From Thiotrichaceae bacterium (GTDB lineage: Bacteria > Pseudomonadota > Gammaproteobacteria > Thiotrichales > Thiotrichaceae): a stretch of 21,913 nucleotides of DNA. The position numbers and the translations under genes are program-made. Under the pieces are notes generated by a model. It had not been told where the DNA came from and ran no database searches. It was given only the letters and a program-made list of their open reading frames with translations. The first letter of the stretch is position 1. Each line of letters begins with the position of its first letter. This document shows positions 15,389-21,913 of this stretch, in pieces. The DNA lies in NCBI GenBank assembly GCA_024762625.1, contig JANTHA010000004.1, forward strand, positions 1 to 21,913, read 5' to 3'.

Positions 15389-16246
15389 ATGGCTGTTTAT
15401 GCAATTGGGGATTTGCAGGGTTGTTATGACGCCTTGCAGGGTTTGCTTGAAAAACTTGATTTTTCGCCTGAAAATGACCAACTCTGGTTTGCGGGCGACC
15501 TGGTGAACCGTGGTAAAAAATCGCTAAAAACAATCCGCTTTGTCAAAAGCCTGGGCGATTCCGCGACCGTGGTTTTAGGTAATCACGATATTACCTTGCT
15601 GGCAATGTATTATGGCGTTTTAAAACCTAACGCCTCCTTAAGGAAATTGCTCAAAGCAAAAGAGGTGGATGAGCTCATTGACTGGTTAAGAACACGGTCG
15701 GTGTTGCATGTCGATAAATCGCTGGGTTTTTGCATGGCGCATGCGGGGATATCGCCAGACTGGACGCTGCAACAGGCGCAACGACATGCGCGCGAAATGG
15801 AGATTGCGCTGCGTGGCGAAAATATTCGCGACTGGCTCGCGAATGTGTATGGCAACAAGCCGCGACGCTGGTCAGAGGATTTGCAAGGTTATGCGCGGCA
15901 TCGATATATTCTAAATTCATTTACGCGCATGCGTTTTTGCGACAAAAAAGATGGCGCATTGAATTTCAATTTAAAAAAGCCGCCTGCCTTTATACGAAAA
16001 CATCCTTCAAAAAGCCCCAAGAAGAATAAAAAAATTCCCTGGTTTTTATATTCAAAGCGCAAGGATATTCCGTTACGGATTTTGTTTGGCCACTGGTCTA
16101 GTCTGGGATTTTATCAGGACGAAAATGTGGTTGCACTGGATACCGGCTGCGTTTGGCGCGGCAAATTAACAGCGGTGCGGCTTGATCAGATCGCGCCAGG
16201 CCAGCCGCTTACGCCTATCCAACAGTCGTGTAAAAGGAAATGTTGA
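15389..16246 (+). CDS. apaH: Symmetrical bis(5'-nucleosyl)-tetraphosphatase ApaH
   Basis: The 285-residue protein hydrolyses Ap4A to two ADP and can act on Np4-capped RNA 5' ends. It is a PPP-type metallophosphatase. The motifs are GDLQGC (7-12; ApaH has Gln where other family members have His), GDLVNRGKKS (36-45), GNHD (64-67), AHAGISPDW, and FGHWSSLGFY near the C-terminus. A basic stretch (KPPAFIRKHPSKSPKKNKK) lies before the last motif, in a region that varies in length across the family. No Shine-Dalgarno sequence precedes the ATG; a T run does. Its TGA overlaps the start of the next gene by one base (TGATG), so the two are probably co-translated. Confidence 0.94.
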   Translation: MAVYAIGDLQGCYDALQGLLEKLDFSPENDQLWFAGDLVNRGKKSLKTIRFVKSLGDSATVVLGNHDITLLAMYYGVLKPNASLRKLLKAKEVDELIDWLRTRSVLHVDKSLGFCMAHAGISPDWTLQQAQRHAREMEIALRGENIRDWLANVYGNKPRRWSEDLQGYARHRYILNSFTRMRFCDKKDGALNFNLKKPPAFIRKHPSKSPKKNKKIPWFLYSKRKDIPLRILFGHWSSLGFYQDENVVALDTGCVWRGKLTAVRLDQIAPGQPLTPIQQSCKRKC

Positions 16247-16749
16247 TGTCATCAGGAAATGGACTAGAGGATGAAGAGCCTGGTTTTTCAATCCCTGCAG
16301 GCGCGTTAAACGTCAGGATCAAGGGTGAAGATTATCTGGTGCGCGCCATGCGTCCTTCAAGCGGCGCTTCGTTACATGAATTACAACTCTCACTGCAGCG
16401 AAATCGCGATCTGCTGGCTGATAGTTTTGAAGCCATGAAAGAAGCTTGCAGGGACGATTTGTTCAAGCGCAAGGAAAAAAAGGATGTCGATTATTTTTCA
16501 CCAACCATGAATGCCTTGGTTGCTCGGGCCAATATTGACATGCTGATTCCGCTGATCAATATCAAGGGCGGCGAAGCAACCTACAAAAGCAAACTGGAAG
16601 CGATGCCGATTGAACAGCACATTGAAAAACTGCGCAAAAAGGCCTTGAAGAAAGTGAATGAAGAAGATGCAAAAGACACCGCTCTGGGTTTTTTCATGAT
16701 TCTGCTCGTGATCGCCATCATGGCGGTCTTGTTATACTTATTTTTATAA
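16246..16749 (+). CDS. Tail-anchored membrane protein of unknown function, coupled to apaH
   Basis: The 167-residue protein does not match a family I recognise. The N-terminal 145 residues are hydrophilic and highly charged, probably helical, and end in a basic helix (EQHIEKLRKKALKKVNEEDAKD). A single hydrophobic segment (LGFFMILLVIAIMAVLLYLFL) ends the protein, so it should be tail-anchored in the inner membrane with the bulk in the cytosol. The ATG at 16246 is preferred: AAGGA lies 8 bases upstream and it forms TGATG with the apaH stop. An in-frame ATG at 16240 is too close to that site. Coupling suggests a shared transcript with apaH; any functional link is untested. Confidence 0.72.
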   Translation: MSSGNGLEDEEPGFSIPAGALNVRIKGEDYLVRAMRPSSGASLHELQLSLQRNRDLLADSFEAMKEACRDDLFKRKEKKDVDYFSPTMNALVARANIDMLIPLINIKGGEATYKSKLEAMPIEQHIEKLRKKALKKVNEEDAKDTALGFFMILLVIAIMAVLLYLFL

Positions 16750-16760
16750 AAGTCTGTAAA

Positions 16761-16789
16761 TTGAGTAAAATACATATTCTATGTATAAT
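16761..16789 (+). promoter_or_regulatory. Promoter of the toxin-antitoxin operon
   Basis: TTGAGT (16761-16766), a 17-base spacer and a perfect TATAAT (16784-16789) form a strong sigma-70 promoter. The expected transcription start is 16796-16797, at the antitoxin ATG, so the messenger would be leaderless or nearly so. Confidence 0.75.
16770..16786. promoter_or_regulatory. Operator palindrome of the toxin-antitoxin operon
   Basis: Perfect 7-bp arms ATACATA (16770-16776) and TATGTAT (16780-16786) flank a TTC centre. It occupies the spacer and enters the -10 box, where binding of the antitoxin or toxin-antitoxin complex would block polymerase. This is the usual place for autoregulation in Phd/YefM systems; binding here is inferred. 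Confidence 0.7.
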
Positions 16790-16796
16790 AAAAAGC

Positions 16797-17078
16797 ATGA
16801 ATTTACTCAGTCCAAAAATTTCAGCCACGGAGCTGGCGCGTAACCTCGCCAGTGTCATTGATCAAGTGCGGATATCGCGCACGCGCATGACAATTACCAA
16901 GGGCAATCAGGCAATTGCACAGATTACACCGATCGTTGCCAGTGATGTGACGCTGGCTGATTTGGGTCAGTTACTTAAGGCAAACAGCTTGAGCAAGGTG
17001 CAGAAACAGTCATTCGGGGATGACCTGGATAAAATAGCCAGGAATGCCGAACTGCCTGAATCTCCCTGGGAGTCGTAG
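16797..17078 (+). CDS. Phd/YefM-type antitoxin
   Basis: The 93-residue protein has the N-terminal DNA-binding fold of Phd/YefM antitoxins: NLLSPKISATELARNLASVIDQV, then RTRMTITKGNQAIAQITPI. A flexible acidic C-terminus (FGDDLDKIARNAELPESPW) would bind and block the toxin. The ATG at 16797 begins at the family N-terminus. No Shine-Dalgarno sequence precedes it, and the promoter places the transcript start at or next to it. Its TAG overlaps the toxin GTG (TAGTG), so translation is coupled, which favours antitoxin first. Confidence 0.88.
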   Translation: MNLLSPKISATELARNLASVIDQVRISRTRMTITKGNQAIAQITPIVASDVTLADLGQLLKANSLSKVQKQSFGDDLDKIARNAELPESPWES

Positions 17079-17581
17079 TGACAAGCCCTATGGCGCTGAT
17101 TGTTGATACCAACGTTTTCATTGATGCAGAAAACGGACGGCTGGATCTGGACGCAGTGCTTGCGACGCAAGAAGGTTTGCGCTCCAAAGTCGTTTACATG
17201 GCGGCAATAACGGTTTCCGAATTACTGGCGGGCGTCAAGCTGGCCAAAACAGCGGATGAGCAGATTCTGCGGCACGCTTTTGTTGAGAAAATACTGAGCC
17301 ATGTACCGGTGCTGGATTTTGATACCGAAGTCGCCAGATCCTATGCTGAACTGTACGCCTTTGCTTTATCGCGGATCAGACAGTCCCAGCAGATACAGGG
17401 GCAGGGAAAGCGCAGCAGGCTGAATGCGCATGATCTACAAATAGCCGCTACTGCGCTGGTGTACGGTTTTCCGGTACTGACCAGCAATACGCTGGATTTC
17501 GACGGGATTCCGGGCGTCAGGGTCGTTAATCCATTTGAAAACAACCATATCCACGAGTCGCAGCCTCATCCCTTTAAGTAA
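17078..17581 (+). CDS. VapC-family PIN-domain ribonuclease toxin
   Basis: The 167-residue PIN-domain protein would cleave RNA and stop growth when freed from its antitoxin. The acidic residues of the active site are all present: D10 in LIVDTNVFID, E48 in TVSELLAG, D119 in AHDLQIAATA, and D140 in TSNTLDFDGIPGV. It is longer than the typical VapC (about 130-140), with a Gln/Arg-rich insert (about 100-114) and a polar C-terminal extension. The GTG at 17078 is preferred: GGGAG lies 5-6 bases before it and it overlaps the antitoxin stop. An ATG at 17090 is the alternative. It appears intact. Confidence 0.9.
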   Translation: MTSPMALIVDTNVFIDAENGRLDLDAVLATQEGLRSKVVYMAAITVSELLAGVKLAKTADEQILRHAFVEKILSHVPVLDFDTEVARSYAELYAFALSRIRQSQQIQGQGKRSRLNAHDLQIAATALVYGFPVLTSNTLDFDGIPGVRVVNPFENNHIHESQPHPFK

Positions 17582-17619
17582 AGATAAGCAAAGATCAGAA
17601 AAGTGGGATAGCAGGCGTC

Positions 17620-18231
17620 TTACATGCCGTTGCCGAATTTATCGGTTTGTGTTACGCCGCTGTCGCGCACCCGTTTCAACGCGTTGGCGTATTCAATCAA
17701 TTGCGGCAGAACCCAGTCGATGCGTTCTCGGAAATAAGCATCGGCGTCCGGATTGTTGTCATCCGGGTTTTCATTCAATACCGATTCGACATGGCGGATT
17801 ATCAGATGCTCCGGCAAATAACAAAGCCGGTTGTTTTTATAACTGCTCATGCGCAGTTCGGCAACCGGGTAGGCGCCGCCATCGGCTGATGAGACGGTAA
17901 CAATGAGCGCGGGTTTGTGGGAAAGTTCATGTTTCCACATCAGGAAGAAATTTTTTAGCCCTGCCGGAACCTGCCCATGATATTCCGGCGCGATGATTAC
18001 AAAACCGTCGCTACCGTCAAGTTCACCGGAAATGGGTTCAAGCAGCGCCTTCCATTCCGGATCGCCTTCCCAGATCGCTTCATCCCAGAGTGGTAACGGG
18101 TTGCCAGCCAGGCTGTAAAGCCAGGTTTGATCCGCAAGTTGATTGTCAAGCAGGCGTTTTTCAATGTGTTTCGCAACTTTTATGCTTTGTGATTGCTGGC
18201 GGTGGCTACCGCTGATAATGCTTATTTTCAT
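17620..18231 (-). CDS. NADPH-dependent FMN reductase
   Basis: The 203-residue flavodoxin-like protein belongs to the NADPH-dependent FMN reductase family (SsuE/azoreductase-like). The N-terminal ISIISGSHRQQSQS is the FMN phosphate loop. PEYHGQVPAGLKNFF is the conserved PEYN-P-LKN motif, with His where Asn is common. VTVSSADGGAYPVAELR matches the later flavin-contact segment. It would reduce free flavin or quinones with NADPH in the cytosol. GGGGA lies 8 bases before the ATG. It is convergent with the toxin gene and divergent from the glycan operon. Confidence 0.88.
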   Translation of the reverse strand: MKISIISGSHRQQSQSIKVAKHIEKRLLDNQLADQTWLYSLAGNPLPLWDEAIWEGDPEWKALLEPISGELDGSDGFVIIAPEYHGQVPAGLKNFFLMWKHELSHKPALIVTVSSADGGAYPVAELRMSSYKNNRLCYLPEHLIIRHVESVLNENPDDNNPDADAYFRERIDWVLPQLIEYANALKRVRDSGVTQTDKFGNGM

Positions 18232-18254
18232 GGTTAATTCCCCGAATTTGGTTT

Positions 18255-18260
18255 ATTGTA
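18255..18260 (-). promoter_or_regulatory. -10 box for the FMN reductase
   Basis: On the minus strand this reads TACAAT, one mismatch from consensus. The start would lie near 18248, 17 bases before the ATG. No good -35 is visible at 16-18 bases. Confidence 0.35.
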
Positions 18261-18295
18261 ACAGGATGACAAACTTTCGGTTATTTTTGAAGAAG

Positions 18296-18311
18296 TCTTA
18301 AGTTTTTAAGA
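18296..18311. promoter_or_regulatory. Inverted repeat before the glycan operon
   Basis: TCTTAA and TTAAGA form 6-bp arms around GTTT, 15 bases before the TTG start of the ELM1-family gene. It may be an operator or a leader hairpin covering the weak AAGAG ribosome site. Confidence 0.3.
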
Positions 18312-18325
18312 GCATTTATTCTAAG

Positions 18326-19237
18326 TTGAAAATATGGGCGATTACAGATAATAAACCAGGCCATCAAAATCAGACGGCTGGTTTGATAGAAGCTTTATCG
18401 GATTTGCGTGAGACGGAAGTTGAGTGGATGTCAGCGTTGTCCTTCGCTAATAGCTTATCGGCGTTGCTAAGCGGACGCTGTCCCAAAGTCTGTGATAAAA
18501 AAAACGCGCCGCCTGATCTGATTATCGGAGCGGGACATAAAACACACATGAGCCTGCTTGCATTGCGACGTTGTTGTGGCGGCAAGGCAATCGTGCTAAT
18601 GCGTCCCAGCTTACCTTTTGCGTGGTTTGATCTTTGCCTGATCCCGCGGCATGACAACCCGCCCAAACGGGGCAATGTGATCAAAACTGTGGGCGCAATT
18701 AACCGGATCAGGCCCTCCAGGGTTCAAGGAGCGAAGCAGGCTATGGTTTTGCTCGGCGGAAAATCAAGCCATTTTGAATGGAGCACGCCGCATGTGCTGT
18801 CGAAACTTGAGACCCTGTTTCACAATTATCCGGATTATGACTGGCTTATCGCATCCTCACGGCGCACGCCCCAGGATTGCCTGGAGCTTATACAAAGGCG
18901 ATTCCCCGAACATGAGCTTGTTTTACCTGAATCAGTATCTGAAGACTGGCTGCCGCAACATCTTCAACAGGCGGCGCAAATCTGGGTGACGCAAGACAGT
19001 GTTTCGATGATTTATGAAGCGCTTACTTCCGGCGCTAAAACTGGACTGATAGAGCTGGAAAATCTGGCGCAGAAGACTCGCGTTTCCAAGGAGATACAGC
19101 GTCTGATTGAGGAGCAGCGGGTGATGACTTTAACATTAGCGTCAGCGTCAGCCTCAGCGACGAAGCTTCAACGCCATGAGCCGCTTGACGAAGCAAATCG
19201 CTGCGCCAGATTAGTGCTTGAAAAATTTAACGTTTAG
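18326..19237 (+). CDS. ELM1-family (DUF1022) predicted glycosyltransferase
   Basis: The 303-residue protein starts KIWAITDNKPGHQNQTAGLIEAL, the hallmark of the mitochondrial fission ELM1-like family (DUF1022). Bacterial members occur in lipopolysaccharide and capsule loci and have a GT-B-like fold. Other family blocks are LIIGAGHKTHMSLLAL, LLGGKSSHFEWS and WVTQDSVSMIYEALTSGAKTGLIEL. The start must be TTG at 18326, because a stop lies in frame at 18299-18301 and the family N-terminus begins at residue 2; only a weak AAGAG precedes it. A GCGTCA-rich hexamer run encodes SASASA near the C-terminus. It is the first gene of the operon, 14 bases before the GT4 gene. Confidence 0.85.
   Translation: MKIWAITDNKPGHQNQTAGLIEALSDLRETEVEWMSALSFANSLSALLSGRCPKVCDKKNAPPDLIIGAGHKTHMSLLALRRCCGGKAIVLMRPSLPFAWFDLCLIPRHDNPPKRGNVIKTVGAINRIRPSRVQGAKQAMVLLGGKSSHFEWSTPHVLSKLETLFHNYPDYDWLIASSRRTPQDCLELIQRRFPEHELVLPESVSEDWLPQHLQQAAQIWVTQDSVSMIYEALTSGAKTGLIELENLAQKTRVSKEIQRLIEEQRVMTLTLASASASATKLQRHEPLDEANRCARLVLEKFNV
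19139..19160 (+). repeat. Short in-frame hexamer repeat
   Basis: GCGTCA occurs twice, followed by GCCTCA and GCGA, and encodes an Ala-Ser run in the ELM1-family protein. Being in units of six, it cannot cause frameshifting phase variation. Confidence 0.5.
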
Positions 19238-19251
19238 GTTAGCCTTGGCGG

Positions 19252-20367
19252 ATGAATAAACCAATGACTATTGTCCAGCTGGTGCCCGACCTACACAGCG
19301 GCGGCGTGGAAAAAGGCGCATTGGAAGTCGCCAGGGCGATTGTTGATGCGGGACACCGTTCGCTGGTTATATCCGCCGGTGGGCGGCTGGTGGAAACGCT
19401 GGAGCAACAGGGCAGTCAGCACATCCTCTGGAATCTAGGGAAAAAAACGCCATTCACGTTTTTTCAGGCCGGAAAACTCAGGCGCTGGCTCAGCGATAAT
19501 CAGGTGGATATCGTCCATGCGCGTTCGCGCCTGCCCGCCTGGGTTGCTTATCTCGCCTGGAAAAAAATGGATGCAGAGTCACGACCACGATTTATCACCA
19601 CCATGCACGGCCTTAATTCAGTGAGTCGTTACAGCAAGGTCATGACTTATGGCGAAAAAGTGATTGCGGTTTCAAAAACGGTCAGGGAATACTTGCTGGC
19701 CAATTACCCGGATACGCCTGCGGATAAAATCGTCACTATCCTGCGCGGCATTGATCCAGAGGAATTTCCCTTTGGCTATCAGCCGGATGCCGACTGGCAA
19801 GCTAGTTGGCGCGAGGATTTTCCTGAAACACAGGGCAAGTGGTTGCTGACCCTGCCGGGGCGCTTGACGCGGCTGAAAGGACATAATGATTTTATTGACG
19901 TGATCAAACAACTGCAAAGCTCAATTCCCAATGTTCATGGCCTGATAGTTGGCGGGGAAGACCCGAAACGACGACAGTATGCACAGTCGCTTTATCAGCG
20001 TGTTAAAGACGAAGGTCTTGAATACCATATCAGCTTTACAGGCTATCGTAGCGACATGAAACAGATCTACGCCATCTCTGATGCGATTGTGTCTTTATCC
20101 ACCAAGCCGGAATCCTTTGGCAGAACAGCGGTTGAAGCAGTCAGTCTGGGAAAGGCCGTGATCGCCTATGACCACGGCGGCGTAGGGGAAACGCTGGGCG
20201 CAATATATCCTCAGGGACTGGCTCCGCTCAAGGATAAAATGGGCATCGCTGATAAATGTCGGCAACTCTATAATAAACAGATATTGCCGCCGCAACAGGC
20301 GCAGACAGCATACAACAAACAGGTCATGCTGGAGCAAACCGTGACGCTATATGAGTCATTGACGTGA
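19252..20367 (+). CDS. GT4 family glycosyltransferase
   Basis: The 371-residue GT-B enzyme would transfer a sugar from a nucleotide donor onto a lipid-linked acceptor at the cytoplasmic face. The N-terminal acceptor domain shows VPDLHSGGVEKGALEVARAI (glycine loop) and IVHARSRLPAW. The C-terminal donor domain shows LLTLPGRLTRLKGHNDFI, GLIVGGED, and the EX7E motif in KPESFGRTAVEAVSLGKAVIAYDHGG. This resembles lipopolysaccharide core transferases but the linkage is unknown. The ATG at 19252 is preferred over 19264 because GGCGG precedes it. The stop overlaps the GTG of the deacetylase gene (GTGA). Confidence 0.93.
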   Translation: MNKPMTIVQLVPDLHSGGVEKGALEVARAIVDAGHRSLVISAGGRLVETLEQQGSQHILWNLGKKTPFTFFQAGKLRRWLSDNQVDIVHARSRLPAWVAYLAWKKMDAESRPRFITTMHGLNSVSRYSKVMTYGEKVIAVSKTVREYLLANYPDTPADKIVTILRGIDPEEFPFGYQPDADWQASWREDFPETQGKWLLTLPGRLTRLKGHNDFIDVIKQLQSSIPNVHGLIVGGEDPKRRQYAQSLYQRVKDEGLEYHISFTGYRSDMKQIYAISDAIVSLSTKPESFGRTAVEAVSLGKAVIAYDHGGVGETLGAIYPQGLAPLKDKMGIADKCRQLYNKQILPPQQAQTAYNKQVMLEQTVTLYESLT

Positions 20368-21200
20368 GCTGGTTTACCCTGGATATTGTTGTTTTCATCG
20401 CTGTACTTGCGCTGGCGCTTTACTATTCGCGACGTTACGCCTGGTGGAAAAGGGCGGTTGACTACAAGCAGCCGCGTATTTTGATGTACCACATGATTCA
20501 CAATCCCGTCAAAGGCGCAAAATTCAATTCGCTACGTGTTTCTCCCGCAATGTTTGAAAAGCAGATTCGTTACCTGAGCGAGCAGGGTTGGCGTTTTTTT
20601 ACAATGAGCGAATTAATCCAGTCAAAAAATAATTTGCCGGAGAAAAGCGTAGCGATCACGTTTGATGACGGCTATCAGGATAATCTACAAAATGCGCTGC
20701 CCATCCTGAAGAAATACCGCGCCAGGGCGACAATTTATCTTGTGGTTGACAGGCACAAGCGTGAATGGTCAAGCAAACGCAAGCCTGAAAATACATCCGG
20801 CGAGTTGATGAAAGAAGCGAAATTGCAGGATGAGGAGGTTAGGGAACTGCTCAACACCGGTCTGATCGAAATCGGCTCGCATTCAATCACCCATGAAAAT
20901 CTACCGACGCTTGGCGACGCGCAAAAAAAAGTGGAAATCATGAATTCCAGAAAACAGCTTCAGGAAATATTTGGCATTGAATGTGACGCTTTTTGTTATC
21001 CGTTTGGTCTTTATGATGAGACGGATGTAAAACTGGTTGAGCAAGCGGGATATGCGAGCGCGACCACGGTTGAAAAAGGCATTGATGATTTAAGCAGCGC
21101 GGACCCTTACCGTCTGAAACGGATTACCATCAGCGGCAAGGATAATTTTTATGCGTTTCGGCTAAAGCTAAAAACCGGCAAGCGAGGCGTCAAAAAATGA
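20364..21200 (+). CDS. Membrane-anchored CE4 polysaccharide deacetylase
   Basis: The 278-residue protein has an N-terminal membrane helix (about 5-21) and a NodB/CE4 deacetylase domain. VAITFDDGYQDN (97-107) supplies catalytic D101 and metal ligand D102. H173 and H177 in GSHSITHENL complete the metal triad, and CYPFG (211-215) is the later motif. It would remove acetyl groups from N-acetylated sugars. The basic residues after the helix (SRRYAWWKR) suggest the C-terminal domain may face the cytosol, but this is not certain. The start is GTG (20364), overlapping the GT4 stop. Its stop overlaps the next start (ATGA). Confidence 0.9.
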   Translation: MSWFTLDIVVFIAVLALALYYSRRYAWWKRAVDYKQPRILMYHMIHNPVKGAKFNSLRVSPAMFEKQIRYLSEQGWRFFTMSELIQSKNNLPEKSVAITFDDGYQDNLQNALPILKKYRARATIYLVVDRHKREWSSKRKPENTSGELMKEAKLQDEEVRELLNTGLIEIGSHSITHENLPTLGDAQKKVEIMNSRKQLQEIFGIECDAFCYPFGLYDETDVKLVEQAGYASATTVEKGIDDLSSADPYRLKRITISGKDNFYAFRLKLKTGKRGVKK

Positions 21201-21913
21201 AAATTTGTCTGATCATGGCGGGAGATGAAGAAGGCGGGCTGGAAAATCATGTCATGGGTCTGGCGAATGCACTGGCAAGAATACACGATGTTCACCTGCT
21301 TGCGCATCGCAAATACGCCGGGCGATTATCCGGCGCTGTTCAATTTCATCCTGTCGATTTAAGCAAAGGTCGTCGTAATCCACTTTTACTATTCCGGGTG
21401 GCGATGCTGCTTCGCACTATCTCGCCAGACATTATTCATGCACAAGCCAGTAAAGCCACATCAATCATCGACAGCCTGAAAGCTTTTTTACCAGCACAGA
21501 GCAAGCGGGTGGCGACCCTGCATAGTCTGAAGCGCAATTTAAAGGCGTTCGAATCATTTGACTGGGTGATAGGCGTGTCGGCAAGCGTGCTGGAGAAACT
21601 GGCTAATCCACACAAAAGCGTCGTTTACAATGGCTTGCAGATTGATCCACAGCGCATCAAAAATCGCCACTATTTGCTCAATGAACTTGCCTTACCTTCG
21701 CAAGATATCGTCATGGTCGCGCTCGGCAGGCTAGCGTCCGTGAAGCGCTTTGATCTGTTGATTGACGCATTCAAGGGCATTCAGGGGGCACAACTATTAA
21801 TCGTTGGCGAGGGTGAAGAAAAAAACAATCTGGAACGGCTGATCAAGCAGAGCCAGGCGGATAATATCCAGCTGTTGGGGAATAGGGCGGATAATCTGGA
21901 AATACTCAGCGCT
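21197..21913 (+). CDS. GT4 family glycosyltransferase, cut by window end
   Basis: Only the first 239 codons are present. The frame is open to the last base, so this is a window truncation and not a broken gene. The N-terminal fold shows ICLIMAGDEEGGLENHVMGLANAL (glycine loop) and PDIIHAQASKATSI. The donor domain begins with VALGRLASVKRFDLLIDAF and LLIVGEGEEKNNLERLI. The EX7E motif lies beyond the window. Its ATG overlaps the deacetylase stop (ATGA), so it belongs to the same operon. Confidence 0.92.
   Translation, partial: MKICLIMAGDEEGGLENHVMGLANALARIHDVHLLAHRKYAGRLSGAVQFHPVDLSKGRRNPLLLFRVAMLLRTISPDIIHAQASKATSIIDSLKAFLPAQSKRVATLHSLKRNLKAFESFDWVIGVSASVLEKLANPHKSVVYNGLQIDPQRIKNRHYLLNELALPSQDIVMVALGRLASVKRFDLLIDAFKGIQGAQLLIVGEGEEKNNLERLIKQSQADNIQLLGNRADNLEILSA

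Overview
The window looks like a chromosomal segment of a Gram-negative proteobacterium, most likely a gammaproteobacterium. The reasons are an ApaH-type diadenosine tetraphosphatase, an Mrp/ApbC ATPase, a PiuC/YbiX hydroxylase, a Vsr repair endonuclease beside a cytosine-5 methyltransferase, a Wzc-type tyrosine autokinase, and an ELM1-type plus GT4 cluster typical of lipopolysaccharide or capsule loci. I cannot name a genus. No rRNA, tRNA, CRISPR array, transposase or prophage gene was seen, and no gene-free stretch exceeds 300 bases.

Left part (1-6600). An exported glycoside-hydrolase-like TIM-barrel protein, possibly frameshifted at its 3' end, is followed by a BY-kinase/chain-length co-polymerase; this looks like one edge of an exopolysaccharide locus. 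A DUF1015 protein (minus strand) and a Rossmann-fold, ketopantoate-reductase-like protein (plus strand) then diverge from a 52-base gap that holds a good minus-strand -10 box.

Middle (6680-12703). Two 2-oxoglutarate/Fe(II) dioxygenases of different subfamilies, a prolyl-4-hydroxylase-like one and PiuC/YbiX, flank a small conserved-looking orphan gene. Next is a compact minus-strand island: C5-methyltransferase, GIY-YIG nuclease and Vsr endonuclease, with a TAATG overlap and a 3-base gap. It reads as a restriction-modification-repair module whose restriction enzyme would be the GIY-YIG protein. Upstream lie a soluble PDC-sensor protein and a divergent secreted protein of unknown function. These two share a palindromic AT-rich element that gives a TATAAT on each strand.

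Right part (12736-21913). An M20 amidohydrolase diverges from mrp/apbC, which ends in a strong bidirectional terminator. Then come apaH translationally coupled to an orphan tail-anchored protein, a Phd/VapC-type toxin-antitoxin pair with a readable promoter and operator and an apparently leaderless antitoxin start, and an NADPH-dependent FMN reductase. The window ends inside a tightly packed glycan operon: an ELM1-family protein with a TTG start, a GT4 glycosyltransferase, a membrane-anchored CE4 polysaccharide deacetylase, and a second GT4 cut by the window edge. Overlapping stop/start codons suggest coupled translation in the last three.

Most genes belong to known families. The parts least explained by known annotation are the methyltransferase/GIY-YIG/Vsr module, the toxin-antitoxin control region, the probable frameshift in the first gene, the orphan protein coupled to ApaH, and the tandem hexapeptide insert in the DUF1015 protein.
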